Positions 1 through 7,815 of a DNA stretch of 31,803 nt are shown in pieces. The translations under genes and the position numbers were made by a program. The DNA is from Photorhabdus cinerea (GTDB lineage: Bacteria > Pseudomonadota > Gammaproteobacteria > Enterobacterales > Enterobacteriaceae). The stretch lies in NCBI RefSeq assembly GCF_011189575.1, contig NZ_PUJW01000030.1, positions 1-31,803 of the forward strand, read 5' to 3'. The notes beneath the pieces were generated by a model. The model was not told the DNA's origin. It did not search any database and worked only from the letters and a program-made list of their open reading frames with translations. Position 1 is the stretch's first letter; every line of letters starts with the position of its first letter.

Positions 1-2
1 GT

Positions 3-248
3 AAAGAGTGGGTAGTTGATAAAGACCTTCTGAAGTCTCATCAGATTAACGAAGCAAAGCAACAGCAAGCAGCACTGTTACAGCAAGCAAATGAAACACT
101 GTCTCTATTGCAAGACTCGGTTGACTTGGAAATGGCGACAGATGAAGAGGAAGCAGCATTACTTGCCTGGAAGAAGTACCGGGTATTGCTGACTCGTGTA
201 GATGTTAACCAGGCTCCCAACGTTGAGTGGCCTGAGGTGCCGAAGTGA
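3..248 (+). CDS. Phage tail fibre assembly protein, C-terminal part (gene cut by window edge)
   Basis: An open frame enters from the left edge and ends at TGA 246-248, giving 81 residues. The sequence has a Gln/Ala-rich helical stretch, then TDEEEAALLAWKKYRVLL and a last segment VDVNQAPNVEWPEVPK. This ending (a W-K-x-Y helix, then a short N-x-x-x-V-x-W-P tail) is the usual C-terminus of tail-fibre assembly chaperones of lambda Tfa and P2 gpG type, which help fold and trimerise the distal fibre. The N-terminal part lies outside the window. It stops about 120 bases from the 3' end of tRNA-Leu and runs towards it, which fits the end of a prophage. Family recognition is by eye. Confidence 0.8.
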   Translation, partial: KEWVVDKDLLKSHQINEAKQQQAALLQQANETLSLLQDSVDLEMATDEEEAALLAWKKYRVLLTRVDVNQAPNVEWPEVPK

Positions 249-301
249 AAATATAGCGAAAAGATATAGTGAACGAATAGTGAAGTGTGATTTGTATCAA
301 C

Positions 302-333
302 AAAAAAGCCACCTTGCGGTGGCCTTTTCTTTT
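302..333. terminator. Bidirectional Rho-independent terminator
   Basis: GCCACC (308-313), loop TTGC, GGTGGC (318-323). The plus strand continues with a T-rich run (325-333); the minus strand continues with six T (302-307). It can therefore end both the tail-fibre assembly transcript and the leftward tRNA transcript. Confidence 0.8.
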
Positions 334-366
334 CCCTAACTCACTGTTTTATCAGTGAATTTTATA

Positions 367-453
367 TGGTGCCCAGGGCGGGACTTGAACCCGCACAGCC
401 TTACAGCCGAGGGATTTTAAATCCCTTGTGTCTACCGATTTCACCACCTGGGC
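367..453 (-). tRNA. leuZ: tRNA-Leu (anticodon TAA)
   Basis: On the minus strand this is an 87-nt class II tRNA with encoded CCA (367-369), a 7-bp acceptor stem starting GCCCAGG, anticodon stem-loop GGGATTTAAAATCCC with TAA at its centre, a variable arm, and T-loop GTTCAAGTC. It matches E. coli leuZ closely in length and sequence. It is the last of three tRNAs, only 6 nt after tRNA-Cys, so they are processed from one transcript. Its 3' end points to the phage gene at the left edge. Confidence 0.95.
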
Positions 454-459
454 TGAATC

Positions 460-533
460 TGGAGGCGCGTCCCGGAGTCGAACCGAGGTTGACGGATTTG
501 CAATCCGCTGCATGGCCACTCTGCCAACGCGCC
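460..533 (-). tRNA. cysT: tRNA-Cys (anticodon GCA)
   Basis: A 74-nt minus-strand tRNA with encoded CCA (460-462). The acceptor stem starts GGCGCGT, the anticodon arm reads CGGATTGCAAATCCG with GCA at its centre, and the T-arm is GGTTCGACTCC. It is the middle gene of the Gly-Cys-Leu cluster, the order seen downstream of pgsA in E. coli. Confidence 0.95.
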
Positions 534-571
534 TTAATATCAGCAACTAATCATCATCCCGACTAGTTTTT

Positions 572-647
<76 letters not shown>

Positions 648-713
648 ATCGCTCCGAACTGGCTGATTTACTTGTTTGTTTTCGTAAACCTCATGTGCCG
701 TTCGATGCGTTGC

Positions 714-741
714 ATTCTACTTACTTAACGTATCGAGTCAA
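714..741 (-). promoter_or_regulatory. Sigma-70 promoter of the tRNA operon
   Basis: On the minus strand: -35 TTGACT (741-736), 16-bp spacer, -10 TAGAAT (719-714). It lies about 65 bp upstream of tRNA-Gly and downstream of the pgsA stop, so the tRNAs can be transcribed independently of uvrY-uvrC-pgsA. The spacer is one base shorter than ideal, but both hexamers are good. Confidence 0.6.
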
Positions 742-791
742 CACAATTATTGTTACGATATGTTTGTTCGGTGTTTTTTGCGTCAGTTAGA

Positions 792-1340
792 TCAAGCTTC
801 ACGCAAATCAGACCATGCCGCGTTTACATATTGAAACATTGACCAAAATGTCATCACTGTAGCGACGTAAAGTAATATGAATCCACCAAGCTCGAATTCA
901 AAATTAGGGCGCCATAATAAAGCTACTAATGCTGCCATTTGGGCTGTAGTTTTTATTTTACCCATCCAGGAAACGGCAACATTACTGCGTTTCCCCAATT
1001 CGGCCATCCATTCTCTAAGCGAAGAGATGATAATTTCACGTGCTATCATGGTTGCGGCAGGTAATGTTATCCACCAGGTATGATAATGCTCGCAAACTAA
1101 TACTAATGCGGCGGCAATCATGATTTTGTCAGCGACAGGATCAAGAAATGCGCCAAAGCGGGTAGTCTGTTTCCAAAGGCGGGCAAGGAAACCGTCAAAC
1201 CAGTCTGTCGCCGCAGCGACAATAAAAATTGTGGCACAAACCATCGGCGCCCATTTGAATGGCAAATAAAACGCCAGTATGAAAAATGGGATCAAGACAA
1301 TGCGGAACAGAGTGAGCCATGTTGGTATATTTAATTGCAT
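792..1340 (-). CDS. pgsA: CDP-diacylglycerol--glycerol-3-phosphate 3-phosphatidyltransferase
   Basis: Makes phosphatidylglycerophosphate from CDP-diacylglycerol and glycerol 3-phosphate, the committed step to phosphatidylglycerol and cardiolipin, in the inner membrane. The 182-residue length is normal for the family. The CDP-alcohol phosphotransferase signature is complete: D49-G50, A53-R54, G63, D67 and D71 (within DGFLARLWKQTTRFGAFLD). Hydrophobic segments lie before it (about 8-45) and after it. The gene begins 57 nt after the uvrC stop on the same strand and is followed by the tRNA cluster, the conserved enterobacterial order, so uvrY-uvrC-pgsA is probably one transcript. Confidence 0.97.
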   Translation of the reverse strand: MQLNIPTWLTLFRIVLIPFFILAFYLPFKWAPMVCATIFIVAAATDWFDGFLARLWKQTTRFGAFLDPVADKIMIAAALVLVCEHYHTWWITLPAATMIAREIIISSLREWMAELGKRSNVAVSWMGKIKTTAQMAALVALLWRPNFEFELGGFILLYVATVMTFWSMFQYVNAAWSDLREA

Positions 1341-1397
1341 AGTGCTTCTTAACTATCTGGCTATAGTGGAATTTATAAGTATGGTGCATCAATGCAC

Positions 1398-3230
1398 TTA
1401 GTGTTTCAATGCATTATGAATTTTTTCTGCTAATGCATAGGAAATAGTCGGTATTTTTGCGATCTCTTCGACATTTGCGTTGCGCAATGGCTGTAAACCT
1501 CCCATATATTTTAGTAACATTTGCCGGCGTTTTGGGCCAACACCTTCAATGGATTCAAGGATACTGGTATTTTTAACTTTAGCTCTACGCTGGCGGTGCC
1601 CGGTTATTGCATGATTATGTGATTCGTCACGAATATGCTGAATAACATGCAGGGCAGGAGAGTCTGGTGGCAATGCCATACTTTCACCTCCAGTAGCAAA
1701 AAACAGTGTTTCAAGCCCCGCTTTGCGATCGCTTCCTTTGGCAACACCTATCAATTGAGGATGAGTTTTATCCCATTTAACATCAAGAGATTGGAATACG
1801 TTGATTGCCTGAGCTAACTGCCCTTTACCGCCATCAATAAAAATAATGTCGGGAACTTTTGACTCGTCCAATGCCTTACCGTATCGACGGCACAATACTT
1901 GATTCATCGCTGCGTAATCATCACCTGGAGTAATACCACTAATATTATAGCGCCGATATTCAGAACGTAGTGGGCCATTGCTGTCAAAAACGACACAAGA
2001 TGCAACAGTTTGTTCCCCCATAGTGTGACTGATATCAAAACATTCCATTCTTTGAATTTTTGCCAAATTAACTAATTTGGCGAGAGAGTCCAATCTTTGA
2101 TGAATAGTTGATTGTTGAGATAAGCGAGTAACCAGAGCTGTGGCGGCATTTGTACGGGCGAGTTTCAGATAACGAGCTCTGTCTCCACGAGGCCGGGTTT
2201 GAATATGAATTTTTCGACCAGATATTTCAGATAAAGAATCAGACAGAATTTCTTTTTCTTGCAGAGCAAAATCTAGTAAAATTTCTGATGGCAAAGTCCG
2301 GTTTTGACTGCCTTGTAAATAAAATTGACCAAGAAATGTTTGTACAATCTCGTTAAGCTCTGTCCCGGCAGGTATTTTAGGGTAATAACTGCGGCTACCC
2401 AGCACTTTGCCTTGACGTATAAATAGTACATGTAAACAAGCCATTCCCGCTTCAAATGCAATGCTTATGACATCCAAATCATCGTCTGTTCCTGAAACAA
2501 ATTGCCTCTCAGTGACCTGACGAACCGCCTGAATTTGATCACGATATTTTGCAGCATCTTCAAATTCTAGTCGCTGACTTGCTGCTTCCATGCGGTTAAT
2601 TAATCGGGTTAAAACTTGTTGATCTTTGCCTGAAAGAAACAGGCGAATATAATCAACTTGTTGCTGATATTCTTGTTCGCTCACTAATCCTTTAACGCAA
2701 GGCCCAAGACATCGGCCAATTTGATATTGAAGGCATGGACGGGAGCGATTGCGGTAGACACTATCTTCACATTGTCGGATAGGAAAAAGTTTTTGTAGCA
2801 AGATTAATGATTCACGTACTGCATGAGAATTTGGGAATGGGCCGAAGTATTCACCCTTAGAATGTTTGGCCCCCCGATGCATTGCCAGCCGGGGATGTTT
2901 ATCTGCGCTGAGAAAAATATAAGGGTAAGATTTGTCATCTCGTAGCAAAACATTATATCGGGGCTGATGAAGCTTGATGTAATTGTGTTCCAATAACAGC
3001 GCTTCTGTTTCTGTGTGAGTGACAGTAACATCTATTTGAACAATGTTTTTGACCAAAGATTCAGTTTTACGGCTGGCCACTTGTGCCCGAAAATAACTGG
3101 AAAGCCGTTTTTTTAAATCCTTAGCTTTACCGACATAAATAACTGTCCCCGAGGAGTCATACATTCGATAAACACCAGGCTGACTGGTTACTGTTTTTAA
3201 AAACGCTTTTGAATCAAATTGTTCCGTCAC
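1398..3230 (-). CDS. uvrC: Excinuclease ABC subunit C
   Basis: Makes both incisions around DNA lesions in UvrABC nucleotide excision repair. 610 residues, full length. The N-terminal GIY-YIG nuclease domain is visible (GVYRMYD at about 19-25, then VIYVGKAKDLKKRLSSYF). A UVR segment around 205-240 (EAASQRLEFEDAAKYRDQI) contacts UvrB. The RNase H-like second nuclease lies around 390-540 (MECFDISHTMGEQTVAS). Helix-hairpin-helix motifs close the protein (ESIEGVGPKRRQMLLKYMGG). The start MTEQFDSKAFLKTVTSQPGV matches the E. coli start. Its first 17 bases overlap the end of uvrY, so translation is probably coupled. Confidence 0.98.
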   Translation of the reverse strand: MTEQFDSKAFLKTVTSQPGVYRMYDSSGTVIYVGKAKDLKKRLSSYFRAQVASRKTESLVKNIVQIDVTVTHTETEALLLEHNYIKLHQPRYNVLLRDDKSYPYIFLSADKHPRLAMHRGAKHSKGEYFGPFPNSHAVRESLILLQKLFPIRQCEDSVYRNRSRPCLQYQIGRCLGPCVKGLVSEQEYQQQVDYIRLFLSGKDQQVLTRLINRMEAASQRLEFEDAAKYRDQIQAVRQVTERQFVSGTDDDLDVISIAFEAGMACLHVLFIRQGKVLGSRSYYPKIPAGTELNEIVQTFLGQFYLQGSQNRTLPSEILLDFALQEKEILSDSLSEISGRKIHIQTRPRGDRARYLKLARTNAATALVTRLSQQSTIHQRLDSLAKLVNLAKIQRMECFDISHTMGEQTVASCVVFDSNGPLRSEYRRYNISGITPGDDYAAMNQVLCRRYGKALDESKVPDIIFIDGGKGQLAQAINVFQSLDVKWDKTHPQLIGVAKGSDRKAGLETLFFATGGESMALPPDSPALHVIQHIRDESHNHAITGHRQRRAKVKNTSILESIEGVGPKRRQMLLKYMGGLQPLRNANVEEIAKIPTISYALAEKIHNALKH

Positions 3231-3879
3231 TATTTAATAGACTCTCTGTGTCGAACAGCCCATAGCGTATTGCCATATGCGTTAATTCTACATCACCGTT
3301 GATATTTAGTTTACTAAACATTCTGTAGCGATAGCTATTGACGGTTTTTGGGCTGAGGTTAAGTTGTTCGGAAATATCACTGACCTTTTGCCCTCTTGTG
3401 ATCATCAGCATAATCTGTAATTCACGATCAGACAGGCAACTTAATGGATTTTCTTTCTGTGGGTTAATCTGACTAAGTGCCATTTGCTGTGCAATATCGG
3501 GAGCTATATAGCGCTGACCAGCATTAACAGTACGAATCGCATTGATCATATCTTGAGGGGTAGAGGCTTTACTGAGATATCCTCTGGCTCCAGCTTGCAT
3601 TACCTTCATTGGTAATGGGTTTTCAGTATAGATAGTCAGCATAATTACACGGATATCGGGGCAATAACGCAAGATTCTTTTTGTCGCCTCCAGGCCGCCA
3701 ATACCCGGCATATTCATGTCCATTAACACGATATCTGCTTTATTGACCCGGCACCATTTTATCGCATCTTCACCACAGTTGACTTCTCCTGTAACTGTTA
3801 TCCCTTTTACGTCATCAAGAATACGTTTTACACCAACTCTGACCAATTCATGATCATCGACTAACAAAACATTAATCAA
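3214..3879 (-). CDS. uvrY: Response regulator UvrY (partner of BarA)
   Basis: NarL/FixJ-type regulator. In enterobacteria it is phosphorylated by BarA and activates the CsrB/CsrC RNAs. The receiver domain has the acidic pair D8-D9 and phosphoacceptor D54 (VLMDMNMPG); the C-terminal LuxR-type helix-turn-helix reads LSDRELQIMLMITRGQKVSDI...LSPKTVNSYRYRMFSKL. I choose TTG at 3879-3877: the protein then begins LINVLLVDDHE, like E. coli UvrY, places D54 at the family position, and has a TTGGAGAC ribosome site nearby. An in-frame ATG at 3909 would add ten residues with no family counterpart. The gene overlaps uvrC by 17 nt. The barA partner is not in the window. Confidence 0.95.
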   Translation of the reverse strand: MINVLLVDDHELVRVGVKRILDDVKGITVTGEVNCGEDAIKWCRVNKADIVLMDMNMPGIGGLEATKRILRYCPDIRVIMLTIYTENPLPMKVMQAGARGYLSKASTPQDMINAIRTVNAGQRYIAPDIAQQMALSQINPQKENPLSCLSDRELQIMLMITRGQKVSDISEQLNLSPKTVNSYRYRMFSKLNINGDVELTHMAIRYGLFDTESLLNSDGTI

Positions 3880-4053
3880 AAAAGTGTCTCCAACTGGTCC
3901 TATGTTCATATAATGAGCTTTATTGATATTGCGTGTGTATTAAATCTGCTTCAGAAGAGTTAACCTCAGTAATCTATTTTTGAATTTTTAATAAAGACTA
4001 TGTAAAACAATAGAATAGGGAGGCTTTCCTAAAAACTCATTCGGAATGTGGAC

Positions 4054-4081
4054 ATTATACTTATATCTCCAAAAGACAAAA
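4054..4081 (-). promoter_or_regulatory. Candidate uvrY promoter
   Basis: A perfect TATAAT -10 on the minus strand (4059-4054), with a weak -35 TTTTGT (4081-4076) at 16-bp spacing. It would give a leader of about 170 nt to the TTG start. The -10 is convincing; the -35 is not. Confidence 0.35.
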
Positions 4082-4910
4082 GAGAATTGTCTTATATAGT
4101 TATATGTATTATTTATTCGTAATAAAAATATCCTGTATATTCTGATTATAATAGAATTAATGACTGTATAAATATTTGTGAAATAAATATTTTTAACAAA
4201 AAATTAACATTTGTTTTTGCTGGTCTATTTATGTGGTGTATAAAAATAAGGGGTAAATTATATGGCATAGTTATTATTTTCATGACGTAATTAATGCTTA
4301 AGTAATGACTATAAGTAAAATTGATCTCATCTCACTGTTCGATACTGAAATTCTGGCAACAGAGGTAGTATGTTTAAAAGTTCTGTTAGCTTTAGATCAA
4401 AAAATTTTCGATTTTAAAAGCTTCAGATTTTTGAAATCATGGAGTTAAGCAGAAGTAGGGCAAATCATACTTAATCGGGAATTTGTTATTGTTTTTGTTT
4501 ATTAAATAATGCTATTTTTGAAAATATCTTTCTTTTCCTATCTATACAAAGGTATTTTTATTTATCATTAATTTTACTGTTCAACATAAATATGAATATT
4601 TAATAATATTTACTTCGATAAGGCGCTTATTTTTTTGTTGTGACTGTCAGATGAATGTTATGTATGTAAAATATTGAGATTTTTATTTTATTGTAAGAAA
4701 CAGATGATATATTGAATAAAGGCATTAATTTATTTTTTCTTGCTACGGGAAAAATCTGGATATGTTTTTACGGCAAATAGTAATAAGTTTATAATGATGA
4801 GGATTAATTTTCTTACTTTATAAGCTAAAATGCTATGAGGAAAGTATTGATTACAGACTTTATCAATATGAAATATAAGTGTTTTCTGTTATTTTTTCAT
4901 CTTATTGAAT

Positions 4911-4980
4911 AACTCATAGTAATTAATAAAATATTGAGTATACTAAGATAATAGTCTGGTTTGGTATGTAAATATAGGAG
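4911..4980 (+). repeat. usp leader/promoter repeat, copy 1
   Basis: About 70 bp directly upstream of the first usp gene, clearly similar to 5950-6020 before the second. The strongest shared block is GGTTTGGTAT.TAAATATAGGAG, which ends in the ribosome site. Both copies also share a TATACT -10-like hexamer and the start ACTCA.AG.AA. I see no convincing -35. Confidence 0.7.
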
Positions 4981-4987
4981 AGTGCGT

Positions 4988-5416
4988 ATGTACAACACTA
5001 TTTTAGTACCGGTAGATATTTCAGAAGATGAACTAACGAATAAGGCTGTTAAGTATGCTCTGTCTTTAGCTAAAGAAACAGGCGCGAAGCTTCATATTCT
5101 TCATGTGTTACCAGTCTCATCTGCGATTGTTAATGCATATTCATTGGGATATGAGGAAATTAAGGATAAAGCGACAGTTAAAGCAGAGAATGATTTAAAA
5201 ATGCTGCTTGATACAATAGATTTTCCTGATGAAAGGCTATCCTATTCTATTGCCTTTGGTTCGCCGAGAGATGAAATAGTAGAAGCTGCTACAGAAATTA
5301 GTGCTGATCTTATTGTTATTGGCTCAAGGAGGCCCAATATCTCCACCCATTTATTGGGATCTAATGCCGCAGGTGTTGTTAAATATTCGAAAACTTCTGT
5401 TTTGGTTGTTAGGTAG
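4988..5416 (+). CDS. Universal stress protein, UspF/UspG type (first copy)
   Basis: Small cytoplasmic UspA-superfamily protein, 142 residues, which usually forms dimers and in this subgroup binds ATP. It begins YNTILVPVDISEDEL, the UspF/G-type start, and carries the nucleotide-binding loop GSRRPNISTHLLGSNAAGVV followed by the terminal strand SVLVVR. I chose ATG 4988 because AGGAG (4976-4980) lies 7 nt upstream and the protein then aligns with E. coli UspF; an in-frame ATG at 4961 would add nine unlike residues. The second copy at 6026 is a clear paralogue with the same leader. Between them is a small membrane protein. The physiological trigger is not evident from sequence. Confidence 0.92.
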   Translation: MYNTILVPVDISEDELTNKAVKYALSLAKETGAKLHILHVLPVSSAIVNAYSLGYEEIKDKATVKAENDLKMLLDTIDFPDERLSYSIAFGSPRDEIVEAATEISADLIVIGSRRPNISTHLLGSNAAGVVKYSKTSVLVVR

Positions 5417-5446
5417 CATAGTAAAAATTTAATTGATAAATTGGCT

Positions 5447-5464
5447 AGCCATCTTTGGATGGCT
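5447..5464 (+). other. Hairpin after the first usp gene
   Basis: AGCCATC / GATGGCT with loop TTTG. There is no T-run after it, so it may be a weak terminator or an mRNA-stabilising hairpin between usp and the downstream membrane-protein gene. Confidence 0.35.
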
Positions 5465-5568
5465 TACCATATATATCAGTAGGTTAAGGCTGTGTTGTTG
5501 TATTTTAGTTGACTTTATTTTCATTGGATTTGGTGTGATTATGTAAACGTGTTGAGAGTGAACTAATC

Positions 5569-5907
5569 GTGGAAAAATTTACTGAGAAACTGATTCGGTT
5601 GGATCATTTTTTATGGCGAGTAGCTCGTTTTTATCTTATTGCCGCAACATTTTTCTTTATTGGGATAATTCCGGGTGTACTGGGGTTTTATCTGATAGAA
5701 GGGCACTCATTTTCTGAATCTGTACTTAACTCTTTATCTATGCTTGGTGCACAGGGATTAGATCCTGCCCCTGTCAGCTTATCTGGTAAATATTTTATTG
5801 CCATATATGGGTTATTTCTAGAAAGTGTGTTCTTTATCACTTTGGGGCTGGTTGTAACACCTTTTATTCACCGAATTCTACATAAATGGCATCTTGACTC
5901 TGAGTAA
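5569..5907 (+). CDS. Small two-helix membrane protein resembling an ion-channel pore domain
   Basis: 112 residues from a GTG start with a weak GAGAG ribosome site. Two membrane helices are visible: about 19-43 (ARFYLIAATFFFIGIIPG) and about 72-97 (FIAIYGLFLESVFFITLG). Between them lies a pore-helix-like segment FSESVLNSLSMLGAQGLDP followed by AP...GKYF. The order helix, pore helix, loop ending in Asp, P, GK, helix matches the Ion_trans_2 channel fold, but the selectivity motif TVGYGD is absent. The tail is short and charged (HRILHKWHLDSE), with no RCK/TrkA regulatory domain. It lies between two usp genes on the same strand, 152 nt after the first. A channel-derived membrane protein is my reading; conducting function is uncertain. 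Confidence 0.7.
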   Translation: MEKFTEKLIRLDHFLWRVARFYLIAATFFFIGIIPGVLGFYLIEGHSFSESVLNSLSMLGAQGLDPAPVSLSGKYFIAIYGLFLESVFFITLGLVVTPFIHRILHKWHLDSE

Positions 5908-5949
5908 TCGGGAATGAGTTATGGAGTAATTTGTTTGATTTAGTTAAAC

Positions 5950-6020
5950 AACTCACAGCAAATAATGGAATATTTCATATACTCAATAAAGTAGCTCGGT
6001 TTGGTATATAAATATAGGAG
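5950..6020 (+). repeat. usp leader/promoter repeat, copy 2
   Basis: Second copy of the 70-bp sequence at 4911-4980. It includes TATACT, the GGTTTGGTATATAAATATAG block and the ribosome site AGGAG (6016-6020). Its presence means each usp gene carries its own similar promoter/leader. Confidence 0.7.
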
Positions 6021-6025
6021 TGCAT

Positions 6026-6463
6026 ATGTACAAGACTATTTTAGTACCGGTAGAAATTTCAGAAGATGAATTGACCGATAAAGCGATTGCACATGCAGAG
6101 TATTTGGCTAAGTTGTCTAATGCTAATATCCATCTTTTCCATTCCGTTCCTGATATATCAAGATTTTCAATTAGTTATAGTTATCAGTATGACTTGCTCA
6201 ACGCTTTTGCTAAGAAATCCATTGTCAGATCAAAAGAAGAACTGGCAAAAGTTGCTGAGAAAATAGATTTACCAAAGGAACGGGTATCTTTCTCTGTCGC
6301 TTTTGGTTCACCAAGGGATAAAGTATTATCGACAGCGGGTGAAATTAATGCAGATTTAATCATCATTGGTTCCAGACGACCTAATATTTCTACCCATTTA
6401 TTGGGTTCAAATGCTTCAGGGATTGTCGGATACGCAAATATTTCAGTTTTAGTAGTCAGATGA
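6026..6463 (+). CDS. Universal stress protein, UspF/UspG type (second copy)
   Basis: 145-residue paralogue of the first usp. It has the same start pattern (YKTILVPVEISEDEL), the nearly identical nucleotide loop GSRRPNISTHLLGSNASGIV and the ending SVLVVR. The middle, between about 45 and 85, is much more diverged and slightly longer, so this is not a very recent duplication. ATG 6026 follows AGGAG by 5 nt; the earlier in-frame GTG at 6020 overlaps that ribosome site and is less likely. A terminator follows at 6533. Confidence 0.92.
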   Translation: MYKTILVPVEISEDELTDKAIAHAEYLAKLSNANIHLFHSVPDISRFSISYSYQYDLLNAFAKKSIVRSKEELAKVAEKIDLPKERVSFSVAFGSPRDKVLSTAGEINADLIIIGSRRPNISTHLLGSNASGIVGYANISVLVVR

Positions 6464-6812
6464 GTTATCTATCCAGTAATGAGAAAGTCACTTATTGTAT
6501 AGTACCAACCGTTTAAGAGTACCTATGCGATAATCCGGTGTTAATGTTTTTTGCACCGGATTTTTCTATTTTAAAACGGAATGTTGGATTTATTCTGAGG
6601 ATAGTTGATTTTAAGTTATCCAATTCTCATTAAGAAATTGATCCACACAGGATTAATGCTGCATTGAAACCATGTTTAAAGCGAGTATCAGGCAACGAGG
6701 CTGCATAAATTGGCAACTTATGTGTTTATGGCAAAAATAAGCGTGATTTTAATTTATTGGCTATAGTTAATTTTAGCGAGGTAGCTCTTTGATGACTGGA
6801 TGAGGATAAAAC
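6464..6812. other. Intergenic region between usp copy 2 and aqpZ
   Basis: 349 bp. It holds the usp terminator at 6533-6566 and, near its end, the aqpZ ribosome site GAGGAT (about 6801). I see no ORF and no clear promoter hexamers. Confidence 0.6.
6533..6566 (+). terminator. Rho-independent terminator of usp copy 2
   Basis: AATCCGGTG (6532-6540) pairs with CACCGGATT (6554-6562), a 9-bp stem with a 13-nt loop, followed by TTTTCTATTTT. Confidence 0.85.
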
Positions 6813-7508
6813 ATGTTAAGAAAATTAGCAGCTGAATTATTTGGAACGTTCGTTTTGGTTTTTGGCGGATGTGGTAGTGCGGTATTAGCTGCCGGATTTC
6901 CTGAATTAGGTGTTGGTTTTGTTGGTGTAGCTTTAGCATGTGGTTTAGCCGTTTTGACTATGATATATGCAGTAGGGCATATTTCCGGGGGGCATTTCAA
7001 TCCCGCAGTGACAATTGGTCTTTGGGCTGGTGGCCGTTTCAGAGCAGCAGAAATCATTCCTTATATTATTTCTCAAGTCATAGGCGGTATTCTTGCGGCG
7101 GCAGTGTTGTATGTGATTGCCTCTGGGCAGGCTGGTTTTGATGCGACAGCCAGTGGTTTTGCTGCCAATGGTTTTGGTGAACATTCACCTGGTGGTTTTT
7201 CGCTTCAGTCAGCTATTGTTGCTGAAGTTGTTTTGACAGCTATTTTCCTGATGGTCATTATTGGTGCGACAGATAAACGCGCACCTGTAGGTTTTGCGCC
7301 ATTAGCAATAGGTCTGGCGTTGACTGTAATTCATTTGATTAGCATTCCTGTCACAAATACCTCAGTTAACCCTGCACGAAGTACTGCTTCTGCTATATTC
7401 CAGAATACCTGGGCTTTAGAGCAGTTATGGCTATTTTGGGTGATGCCGATTATTGGCGGGATTATTGGTGGTGTAATTTATAGGCTTTTATTGGCTGAAA
7501 AAGAATAA
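6813..7508 (+). CDS. aqpZ: Aquaporin Z (with an altered selectivity-filter residue)
   Basis: Inner-membrane water channel, 231 residues, close to E. coli AqpZ along its whole length. Both NPA boxes are intact: N63-P64-A65 (GGHFNPAV) and N186-P187-A188-R189 (TSVNPARS). Of the aromatic/arginine filter, H174, T183 and R189 are kept. At position 43, where E. coli has the bulky Phe (ALAFGL), this protein has Cys (ALACGL, codon TGT at 6939-6941). ATG 6813 has GAGGAT 6-7 nt upstream. It is a single-gene unit with its own terminator. Water-channel identity is secure; the effect of the substitution is inference. Confidence 0.97.
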   Translation: MLRKLAAELFGTFVLVFGGCGSAVLAAGFPELGVGFVGVALACGLAVLTMIYAVGHISGGHFNPAVTIGLWAGGRFRAAEIIPYIISQVIGGILAAAVLYVIASGQAGFDATASGFAANGFGEHSPGGFSLQSAIVAEVVLTAIFLMVIIGATDKRAPVGFAPLAIGLALTVIHLISIPVTNTSVNPARSTASAIFQNTWALEQLWLFWVMPIIGGIIGGVIYRLLLAEKE

Positions 7509-7815
7509 CTTTTACTGACGGCTACCTTGCTTAAGACCGTGTTATATATGCGGTCTTTCTCATTTCATTCTATCCTTCCTGAAATCTAATTTCAGATAGT
7601 AGACATTATTTGCTGAATTTTGCTCGCTCTGGCATCAATTATCTGTTGTCTGGCAAAATTAGAGTGATATTTCAACTTGTTTATTGAATAGCCTTTCGTT
7701 TTAAAAAGAGTGTTAAGAAGAAATGCAAAGAAACAATGTTTGTCTTATAGGTCGGTTGTAAGGCAACATAAAAGGGAAAGATCAAAACGATACTTTTAAT
7801 AAATAGGATTTATCA
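7509..7815. other. Intergenic region between aqpZ and endA
   Basis: 307 bp with the aqpZ terminator at its left end and the endA ribosome site TAGGAT (7804-7809) at its right end. I see no ORF or other structure between them. Confidence 0.6.
7533..7565 (+). terminator. Terminator of aqpZ
   Basis: AAGACCG (7533-7539) pairs with CGGTCTT (7551-7557); TTCTCATTTC follows. A short stem with an 11-nt loop. Confidence 0.65.

Larger units (their letters stand above)
3880..4987. other. AT-rich intergenic region between divergent uvrY and usp genes
   Basis: About 1.1 kb, very AT-rich, with no convincing ORF and no RNA gene that I recognise. It holds a candidate uvrY promoter near 4054-4081 and, at its right end, the leader of the first usp gene (4911-4980), which is repeated before the second usp gene. 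The middle part (about 4100-4900) shows nothing I can name. Confidence 0.6.

Noticed and set aside
366..566. Two overlapping 64-66-residue ORFs over the tRNA genes
   Set aside because: They lie across the tRNA-Leu/Cys sequences and read as translated tRNA; no ribosome site.
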